Positions 15,884 to 21,251 of a stretch of DNA of 21,251 nt are shown here, one piece after another. A program made the position numbers and the translations under genes. The first letter of the stretch is position 1. Each line of letters begins with the position of its first letter. The notes below the pieces were generated by a model. It did not search any database. It worked only from the letters and a program-made list of their open reading frames with translations, and was not told where the DNA came from. Source of the DNA: DASVSE01 sp036399715 (GTDB taxonomy: Bacteria > Bacteroidota > Rhodothermia > Rhodothermales > Rubricoccaceae); contig DASWMO010000045.1 in assembly GCA_036399715.1 (NCBI GenBank), forward strand, positions 1 through 21,251. The letters run 5' to 3'.

Positions 15884-16573
15884 CTAGAGCGCCGCCGTGA
15901 ACGACGTCCCCGACGGGTTGAGGACGTAGCTGAACGTGTAGTACCGGCCGACGGAGCCGGGCACGATGGCCGACGCCTCGAGAGCGCCCTGGTAGTAGCT
16001 CCGAACCTGGACCTTCGCGTAGCCAGCGCCGTCCGCGGTGCGGACGAGAATCGTCCGGCCAGCGGTCGGCGTGATGTAGCCGCCGGGGCTGCCAGTAAAC
16101 GGGGTGTAGGTGTAGAAACCGTTTGCGTCGCCCGAGATCTCACAGAGCGCGCGCGCTGGGCGCGTGCCGCACGTGTCGGTGCCGTCCGTGCGGAAGGCCG
16201 TGCCAACCGGGACGCCCGTCACCTCAGCGAAGGGGGCGGCGATGACGACCGCCTGGCCCTGGCCCGGGCCGCTCGTGCCACCGTTGACGATGATGGACGT
16301 GCCGCGGAAGCCGATGTCCCACGCCGTCGTGGCGGAGTCGGCACGGCTCGCGGTGTTGTAGTTGAGCACGACGCGGTTCTCGCGGAGCGAGTAGAGCGTG
16401 TACCGGTTCGTCGCGGTGCCCGGCGACCCATCGGGGTTGCGCTGAGCCGGGTCAGCAGCCACGTCGGTAGCAGTCCGGACGGAGAGGTCGACCTGCGTGT
16501 CGGGATCGTCCGTCGAGTCGCAGGCGGAGAAGGCGAAGGCGGCAACAGCCACCAGAACGAGAGAGCGGAACAT
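15884..16573 (-). CDS. HmuY-family surface lipoprotein lacking histidine
   Basis: The protein is 229 aa. The signal peptide ends in lipobox FSAC (Cys18), and the next residues DSTDDPD are acidic, resembling Bacteroidota surface-export signals. The family core is clear: YTLYSLRENRVV (58-69), WDIGFRGTSIIVNGG (85-99), TADGAGYAKVQVRSYYQG (179-196) and YTFSYVLNPSG (212-222). Characterised HmuY proteins take haem from host proteins and pass it to a TonB receptor, using two His (P. gingivalis) or Met ligands in relatives. This sequence has no histidine and no methionine beyond the start, so haem binding in the known way is not possible. Cys135 and Cys144 may form a disulphide. It lies 59 nt after the receptor gene, the reverse of the P. 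gingivalis hmuY-hmuR order. Confidence 0.88.
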   Translation of the reverse strand: MFRSLVLVAVAAFAFSACDSTDDPDTQVDLSVRTATDVAADPAQRNPDGSPGTATNRYTLYSLRENRVVLNYNTASRADSATTAWDIGFRGTSIIVNGGTSGPGQGQAVVIAAPFAEVTGVPVGTAFRTDGTDTCGTRPARALCEISGDANGFYTYTPFTGSPGGYITPTAGRTILVRTADGAGYAKVQVRSYYQGALEASAIVPGSVGRYYTFSYVLNPSGTSFTAAL

Positions 16574-16632
16574 CGGGAGGATGGAAAGGGAACGGACAGC
16601 GGAATGCCGGGCTACGAGCCGCGGCGTCCGCG

Positions 16633-18759
16633 CTAGAACGAGAGGTCGAGCGAGGCGTAGACGCGCCGCCCGGCGAGCGTCGGCTGGAGGTCGGGCTGCG
16701 TCGTGCCGAATGCGTTGTCGATGCCGAGCTGCACGCGGGCCGCACGGGCGAGGCGGCCGACGCGGAGGTCGCGTCCGAGCGTCGCGTCCCAGATCGCCGT
16801 CGCGGGGACGAACTCGTCGTCGCGCGTCGCAACGCCGTTGCCGTCGAGGTCGCGGAGGGCGGTCCGGGAGCGGAGGCGGCCGCGGACCGAGGCTGTCCAG
16901 CCGCCGGCCGTGTAAGCTGTGCGGAGCGTGCCCGTGGCACGGGCGCGGCCGACGAGGTTGGTGTAGTCCGCGAGCGTCACGCGCGCCTCGCGGCCGGTCT
17001 CGTCGCGCGAGAAGACCGTCCCGGCGCGGATCGCGTCCACGACGTCGAGGTCGCGCGTGCGGAGCAACTGGAGGCCCGCGCCGATGCTCAGGCCCGCGAC
17101 GGGCGTTGCGGCCACGTCGAACGTCGCGCCCTCGGTGCGGACGCGGGCGACGTTGAGGTAGCTGTAGACGGGCCCGCCGCCGACGAGCTGCGCGACGGGC
17201 TGGACGTCGATGAGGTCGGTGATGGCGTTGCGGAAGCCGCCGAGCGTCAGGCGCAGGCCGCGGACGGGCTCGGCTTCGACCTCGGCGTTGAGCGCGACGG
17301 ACGACTCGGGGCGGATCGCGCCGAGGCCCGCCGGGTCCACGTAGACCGCGCCGAGCCGGCCCTCGGCGTCGAGCCGCGCGAGGGCCTCTTCGAGGCGCGT
17401 CGCGCCGTAGACGACGTAGCCGCCGGCGGGGTTGGTGAACGAGAGGTAGAGCTGGCGCGGGTCCGGCGCGCGGAATCCCGAGCCGACCGAGAGGCGCAGG
17501 CGGTAGCGATCAGTCGGGCGCAGGAGGACAGCCACCTTGGGCGTCACGCGGGCACCGACGGCCGAGGGCGCGTCGACGCGGGCTGAGAGGTTGAGCGCGA
17601 CGAGCCGGCTGGGCTCCCAGTCGTGCTGGACGAAGCCGAAGAGCGTGTGCTGGCGAGGCGCGTCGCCGCCGTAGCGGTTGCCGCCGATGGCGTCGCGGAA
17701 GGCGCCCGCGCCGACGAGCGTCCGCTGCGTCGCGCTCCAGAGCGCCGACAGCCGGGCCTCGCCTTTGAGAAGCGACTGGTCGAAGCGGTCGTCGAACGTG
17801 TTCTGGCCCGTCGTCCGGTTGACGATGTCGGTGTCGAGGCGGTAGCCCGTGACATACGCGGTCGCCGTGCCCGAGAGGGCTGCCCCGCCGATGCGCCCGA
17901 AGCGGTGCGTGAGCTCGGGGTGGACGCTCCAGTCGACACGGCGCTCGGTCTGGTCGATGGGCGACGTGGCGCCGAGAACGTCCGTAAAGCCGTAGCTCTG
18001 GTTCACGGTCCCGGCCGTCGTGCGGCCGCCGAGCGTGAACTCGGTCCGCTCGCCGAGCGCGACGCTCGCGCGCAGGTCGGCCGTGGACTCGCCGACGGCG
18101 GGCGTCGTCGGGCCGAAGACGTCCGGGTCGAGGTCGTAGCCCTCGGTCGCGAAGCGGTCCAGCGTGAGGCGCAGCCCGAGTGGGCCACCGCGCCACGTGC
18201 CTGCCGTCTCGCCCTCGGCCGTGAAGGCCGTCGTGCCGAAGGTGCCCGTCCGGGCGCGGAGGCGGCCGCCGGTCTCGGTCGGCGTCCGCGTGACGAGGTT
18301 GATGACGCCCGCGAGCGCGTCGGAGCCGTAGAGCGACGACGACGGGCCACGGACGATCTCGACGCGGTCCAGCCCCGAGATCGCGAGGCGCTTGAGGTCC
18401 AGCACCCCCGCGTCGCGGCCGACGACGGGCTCGCCGTCGATGAGGATGAGCGTGTACGCCGGGTCGAGGCCCTGCACCTGCACGCCCGCGCCGAAGTCCG
18501 ACGTGATCGTGAGTCCGGGCACGTCGGCGAGCAGGTCCGTGAGCCGGAGGCGGCCGTCGGCCTCGGCGTCGCGCGCGTCGACGACGGTCGTCGGGACGGC
18601 GACGTCTTCGAGCAGCTCGGCCGTGCGCGTCGCCGTGACGACGACGCGGCCGAGGCGGCGCGCGGTCGTGTCCGCCTCGGCCGCCGGATTCTGCGCGAGC
18701 GCCGGGAGGGCGCACGTGCCCGAGAGGGCGGCGAGCAGAAGGGGCCGGAGAGCGCGCAT
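16633..18759 (-). CDS. TonB-dependent outer-membrane receptor paired with the HmuY-family lipoprotein
   Basis: The protein is 708 aa from the ATG at 18759, giving a clean signal peptide (1-23, ending ALPALAQ). The plug domain spans about 40-157 (VVVTATRTAELLEDVAVPT, TLILIDGEPVVGRD, DRVEIVRGPSSSLYGSDALA, GVINLVTRTP). The 22-strand barrel follows and ends RRVYASLDLSF with a terminal aromatic. FRAP (429-432) and a later NP (443-444) resemble the YRAP...NPDL boxes of haem receptors. The plug has no histidine, although P. gingivalis HmuR uses one there, so the substrate could be haem, a metallophore or something else. There is no N-terminal carboxypeptidase-like domain as in SusC-type receptors. 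Reading upstream to 18948 adds only an unlikely leader. GATCCA-GATAAC-GATCTC before the start is weakly Fur-like. Confidence 0.92.
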   Translation of the reverse strand: MRALRPLLLAALSGTCALPALAQNPAAEADTTARRLGRVVVTATRTAELLEDVAVPTTVVDARDAEADGRLRLTDLLADVPGLTITSDFGAGVQVQGLDPAYTLILIDGEPVVGRDAGVLDLKRLAISGLDRVEIVRGPSSSLYGSDALAGVINLVTRTPTETGGRLRARTGTFGTTAFTAEGETAGTWRGGPLGLRLTLDRFATEGYDLDPDVFGPTTPAVGESTADLRASVALGERTEFTLGGRTTAGTVNQSYGFTDVLGATSPIDQTERRVDWSVHPELTHRFGRIGGAALSGTATAYVTGYRLDTDIVNRTTGQNTFDDRFDQSLLKGEARLSALWSATQRTLVGAGAFRDAIGGNRYGGDAPRQHTLFGFVQHDWEPSRLVALNLSARVDAPSAVGARVTPKVAVLLRPTDRYRLRLSVGSGFRAPDPRQLYLSFTNPAGGYVVYGATRLEEALARLDAEGRLGAVYVDPAGLGAIRPESSVALNAEVEAEPVRGLRLTLGGFRNAITDLIDVQPVAQLVGGGPVYSYLNVARVRTEGATFDVAATPVAGLSIGAGLQLLRTRDLDVVDAIRAGTVFSRDETGREARVTLADYTNLVGRARATGTLRTAYTAGGWTASVRGRLRSRTALRDLDGNGVATRDDEFVPATAIWDATLGRDLRVGRLARAARVQLGIDNAFGTTQPDLQPTLAGRRVYASLDLSF

Positions 18760-18867
18760 CGCGGAGATCGTTATCTGGATCGAGTCTACGGTACGTCCAT
18801 CGAGCCCGGTTCCGGACACTCCAGCGTCTCTTCCCGACCTCTTCGAACAGGTGGACTTTCCGCGTTT

Positions 18868-18882
18868 TGCCGCAGTGCGGCA
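18868..18882. other. Perfect palindrome in the receptor-atpD intergenic region
   Basis: TGCCGC-AGT-GCGGCA is a 6-bp perfect inverted repeat with a 3-nt centre, about 110 nt upstream of the receptor start and 190 nt upstream of atpD. It could be an operator or small hairpin. The rest of 18760-18974 shows nothing else I can support. Confidence 0.35.
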
Positions 18883-18974
18883 CCAGGGTTCAACGTGCCG
18901 CGGTGCCCGTCCGCCCGTGCCCATCCCTGCATCGGCATAGATCCACACAACCTTCGCCCCTCAGTGGCGCCGGG

Positions 18975-19008
18975 TTCACGGCCCCGAACGGGCCCCTCGG
19001 TAGCTTCG
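18975..19008 (+). promoter_or_regulatory. atpD promoter
   Basis: TAGCTTCG at 19001-19008 fits the Bacteroidota -7 element. A weak -33 (TTC at 18975-18977) lies 23 nt upstream. The CCTCGGTAGCTTC block is identical to that of sprA P1, and both are followed by a nearby CGTTCCCG. The expected leader is about 45 nt. Confidence 0.5.
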
Positions 19009-19058
19009 AACCTTTCGTTCCCGCGCCGACGGCCGGCGCAGCCAACCCACCTCCCGAG

Positions 19059-20567
19059 ATGGAAACCGTCCGCACTCCCGGTACGACCGGCAGCGTCCTT
19101 CAGGTCATCGGCCCCGTCGTCGACTGCGAGTTCCCCTCGGGAGCCGTGCCCCAGATCTTCGACGCGCTCGAGATCGCGCGCCCAGGCGACACGCCGCTCG
19201 TGCTCGAAGTGCAGCAGCACCTCGGCGAGAACCGCGTCCGGACGATCTCGATGGACTCGACGGACGGCCTGACGCGTGGGACCGAAGTCGTCGGGACGGG
19301 CCGGACGATCCAGATGCCCGTCGGCGAGAACGTCCGCGGGCGCCTCTTCAACGTCGTCGGGCAGGCCATCGACGGCCTCCGCGCGCCCGAGGTGACCGAG
19401 TACCGCTCGATCCACGCGGAGCCGCCGCCGTACGACCAGCTCGCGACGAGCGTCGAGGTCCTGGAGACGGGCATCAAGGTCATCGACCTCATTCAGCCCT
19501 ACGCCCGTGGCGGCAAGATCGGCCTCTTCGGCGGAGCGGGCGTCGGCAAGACGGTCCTCATCCAGGAGCTGATCAACAACATCGCGAAGGGCCACGACGG
19601 CATGTCCGTCTTCGCCGGCGTCGGCGAGCGGACGCGCGAGGGCAACGACCTCATGCGCGAGATGCTCGAGTCGGGCATCATCAAGTACGGCGATGCCTTC
19701 ATGCACTCGCTCGAAGAAGGCTCGTGGGACCTCGACGCAGTCGACTACGACGCGCTCAAGGACTCGCAGGCGACGTTCGTCTTCGGCCAGATGAACGAGC
19801 CGCCCGGCGCCCGCGCCCGCGTGGCCCTCTCGGGCCTCACGCTCGCCGAGTACTTCCGCGACCAGGGCGGCAAGGACGTGCTGTTCTTCGTCGACAACAT
19901 CTTCCGCTTCACGCAGGCCGGATCCGAGGTCTCGGCCCTCCTCGGCCGCATGCCGTCCGCCGTCGGGTACCAGCCGACGCTCGCGACGGAGATGGGCACG
20001 ATGCAGGAGCGGATCACGTCGACCAAGAACGGCGCCATCACGTCGGTCCAGGCCGTCTACGTGCCCGCGGACGACCTCACGGACCCGGCCCCGGCGACGA
20101 CCTTCGCCCACCTCGACGCCACGACGACGCTCTCGCGCCAGATCGCGTCCCTCGGCATCTACCCCGCCGTGGACCCGCTCGACTCGTCCAGCCGCATCCT
20201 CTCGGCCGACGTCGTCGGCGAGGAGCACTACAAGGTCGCGCAGGACACGAAGGAGCTGCTCCAGCGCAACAAGGAGCTCCAGGACATCATCGCGATCCTC
20301 GGCATGGACGAGCTCTCGGACGAGGACAAGCTCGTCGTGCAGCGCGCGCGCCGCGTGCAGCGCTTCATGAGCCAGCCGTTCTTCGTCGCCGCCCAGTTCA
20401 CGGGCGCCGAGGGCAAGTACGTCAAGGTCGAGGACACCGTCCGCGGCTTCAAGATGATCCTCGACGGCGAGGTCGACCAGTACCCCGAGAGCGCGTTCCT
20501 GTACAAGGGCACGATCGAGGAGGTCATTGAGGCCGGCGAGAAGATGCTCGCCTCCGCCGCGGTGTAG
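19059..20567 (+). CDS. atpD: ATP synthase F1 subunit beta
   Basis: This is the catalytic beta subunit of F1Fo ATP synthase, on the cytoplasmic face of the inner membrane. The protein is 502 aa from the ATG at 19059; the upstream open frame to 18867 contains the promoter and is rejected. Walker A is GGAGVGKT (158-165), the catalytic Glu is E190 in GERTREGND, the Walker B Asp is D279 in VLFFVDN, and SALLGRMPSAVGYQP (292-306) is intact. The DELSEED loop reads DELSDED (417-423). Compared with E. coli there is an insertion of about 25 residues at about 210-236 (EEGSWDLDAVDYDALKDSQA), which I recall from Bacteroidota AtpD proteins. Only atpC follows, so the remaining ATP synthase genes must lie elsewhere, as is usual in this group. 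Confidence 0.98.
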   Translation: METVRTPGTTGSVLQVIGPVVDCEFPSGAVPQIFDALEIARPGDTPLVLEVQQHLGENRVRTISMDSTDGLTRGTEVVGTGRTIQMPVGENVRGRLFNVVGQAIDGLRAPEVTEYRSIHAEPPPYDQLATSVEVLETGIKVIDLIQPYARGGKIGLFGGAGVGKTVLIQELINNIAKGHDGMSVFAGVGERTREGNDLMREMLESGIIKYGDAFMHSLEEGSWDLDAVDYDALKDSQATFVFGQMNEPPGARARVALSGLTLAEYFRDQGGKDVLFFVDNIFRFTQAGSEVSALLGRMPSAVGYQPTLATEMGTMQERITSTKNGAITSVQAVYVPADDLTDPAPATTFAHLDATTTLSRQIASLGIYPAVDPLDSSSRILSADVVGEEHYKVAQDTKELLQRNKELQDIIAILGMDELSDEDKLVVQRARRVQRFMSQPFFVAAQFTGAEGKYVKVEDTVRGFKMILDGEVDQYPESAFLYKGTIEEVIEAGEKMLASAAV

Positions 20568-20577
20568 TTCCAGGAGA

Positions 20578-20610
20578 GGGCGTGATGCGGGGGCTTCCCG
20601 TCGCACGCCC
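20578..20610 (+). other. Hairpin between atpD and atpC
   Basis: GGGCGTG (20578-20584) pairs with CACGCCC (20604-20610). Inside, CGGG pairs with CCCG across a 3x3 internal loop. No T-run follows, so full termination is unlikely. It may protect the atpD mRNA end, mark a cleavage site or reduce readthrough into atpC, which would help set the 3:1 beta to epsilon ratio. That role is inference. Confidence 0.45.
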
Positions 20611-20637
20611 GACCCGACTCCTCACTCTTGAAGTCTA

Positions 20638-21051
20638 ATGGCCTCCCAGTCTCTCCTCGTCGAAATCGTCTCGCCGGATCGCGCCGCGTACCGCGGCGAG
20701 GCGCTCCGCTTCCGCGCCCCCGGCGTCGAAGGCTCGTTCGAGGTGCTCCGCGGCCACGCGCCGATGCTCGCCGCCGTCGGCGTGGGCACGGTGACCGTGA
20801 CGACCGTCGCCGGCGAGCGCGTCTCGTTCACGACCTCGGGCGGCTTCGCCGAGGTCCTCGACGACCACGTGATCTTCCTCGCCGAGACGGCCGAGCCCGT
20901 CTCGGGCATCGACGTCGAGCGCGCCCGGGCCGCCGAGGCGGGTGCCCGCGAGCGCCTCGCGGCGGTTCAGAGCCCCGACGAGCGGGTTGCGGCACAGGCC
21001 GAGCTCGACCGCGCCCGCAACCGCCTCCGCGCCTCGATGGGCCAGGTGTAG
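20638..21051 (+). CDS. atpC: ATP synthase F1 subunit epsilon
   Basis: The epsilon subunit couples the rotor to F1 and can inhibit ATP hydrolysis. The protein is 137 aa, normal length. The N-terminal beta-sandwich is clear: LLVEIVSPDRAAYRGEALRF, then GSFEVLRGHAPMLAAVGVGT, then SFTTSGGFAEVLDDHVIFLA. A C-terminal two-helix region (about 95-137, VERARAAEAGARERLAAVQS) completes it, so the regulatory hairpin is retained, which some Bacteroidota homologues lack. The ATG at 20638 lies 70 nt after atpD, with a pyrimidine-rich leader and no Shine-Dalgarno. It is probably transcribed with atpD and ends at the strong terminator that follows. Confidence 0.96.
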   Translation: MASQSLLVEIVSPDRAAYRGEALRFRAPGVEGSFEVLRGHAPMLAAVGVGTVTVTTVAGERVSFTTSGGFAEVLDDHVIFLAETAEPVSGIDVERARAAEAGARERLAAVQSPDERVAAQAELDRARNRLRASMGQV

Positions 21052-21084
21052 CGGCGTCTTTAGAACGCCGCCTTCCGAACGCCG

Positions 21085-21118
21085 AACGGGCGGGCCTCCA
21101 CGTGGAGGCCCGCCCGTT
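21085..21118. terminator. Strong terminator after atpC
   Basis: A perfect 17-bp self-complementary palindrome centred on CACGTG (arms 21085-21101 and 21102-21118) is followed on the plus strand by TGCGTTGG after the closing T residues. Its symmetry and position between the convergent atpC stop (21051) and minus-strand stop (21143) suggest it serves both directions. Confidence 0.8.
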
Positions 21119-21140
21119 TGCGTTGGTGCCGTCGCAGGGC

Positions 21141-21251
21141 CTACCGCATCGCGGCGAGCGTCTCGGCGAGGCCGCGCAGGCGCGCGGCCGTGCGCGCGTC
21201 GGCACGGCCGGCGCCGGCCGCGATGGCCGCCGACGCCGTCCGGCGCGCGTC
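21141..21251 (-). CDS. 3' end of an unidentified gene (partial)
   Basis: The minus-strand frame is open from the window edge to a TAG at 21143-21141, giving 36 residues ending GRADARTAARLRGLAETLAA-MR. The piece is Ala/Arg-rich and helical-looking and is too short to assign. A real gene is supported by its placement 22 nt beyond a two-way terminator and the convergent layout, but open frames are common at this GC content. Confidence 0.4.
   Translation of the reverse strand, partial: DARRTASAAIAAGAGRADARTAARLRGLAETLAAMR

Noticed and set aside
15479..16636. Plus-strand frame with GAGPAI-like repeats resembling a beta-helix
   Set aside because: The periodic part is simply the 21-bp DNA repeat translated, and the rest is antisense to the HmuY-family gene, which has clear family motifs and a lipobox.
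18764..18781. Fur box upstream of the TonB receptor
   Set aside because: On the minus strand GATCCA-GATAAC-GATCTC shows three GAT hexamers, but only GATAACGAT is close to the consensus. It is too weak to call without a genome-wide motif.

Overview
The window looks like chromosomal core DNA of a high-GC member of Bacteroidota/Rhodothermota, most likely Rhodothermales (Rubricoccus/Rubrivirga/Salinibacter-like). This placement is inference. It rests on the SprA translocon of the type IX secretion system, the atpD-atpC pair without the other ATP synthase genes, promoters of the Bacteroidota type (TTG-N20-TAnnTT), and near absence of Shine-Dalgarno sequences. I see no phage, transposon, CRISPR array, rRNA or tRNA.

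Layout. Positions 1-303 are a regulatory leader. Positions 304-8274 encode a giant SprA outer-membrane translocon, followed by lipB (lipoyl transferase) and a small acidic protein of unknown function. A strong two-way hairpin (9712-9744) separates these from a minus-strand cluster read 12272 to 9750: secreted protein, LytR_C-domain protein, RsfS ribosome silencing factor, lipoprotein with two cysteines, DUF423 membrane protein. Most of its junctions abut or overlap.

Positions 12402-18759 form a metal-handling block. A translationally coupled mntR-mntH pair (Mn-type DtxR regulator and Nramp transporter) is divergent from an outer-membrane barrel protein. The two directions share a palindromic DtxR-type operator. 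The barrel gene converges on a CusF-like copper-binding lipoprotein with overlapping stop codons. Behind it lie eight tandem 21-bp repeats, then a HmuY-family lipoprotein and its TonB-dependent receptor. The HmuY homologue has no histidine and no internal methionine, so it lacks the usual haem ligands.

Divergent from the receptor is atpD-atpC (19059-21051), ended by a 17-bp-stem terminator. The last 111 bases hold the 3' end of an unidentified minus-strand gene.

How the parts relate: sprA, lipB, rsfS and atpDC are housekeeping or secretion genes. The middle block plausibly handles Mn import with an outer-membrane partner, Cu binding, and TonB-driven uptake of an unidentified ligand. The best candidates for something new are the ligand-less HmuY/TonB pair, the Mn-box-controlled outer-membrane protein and the 21-bp repeat array.
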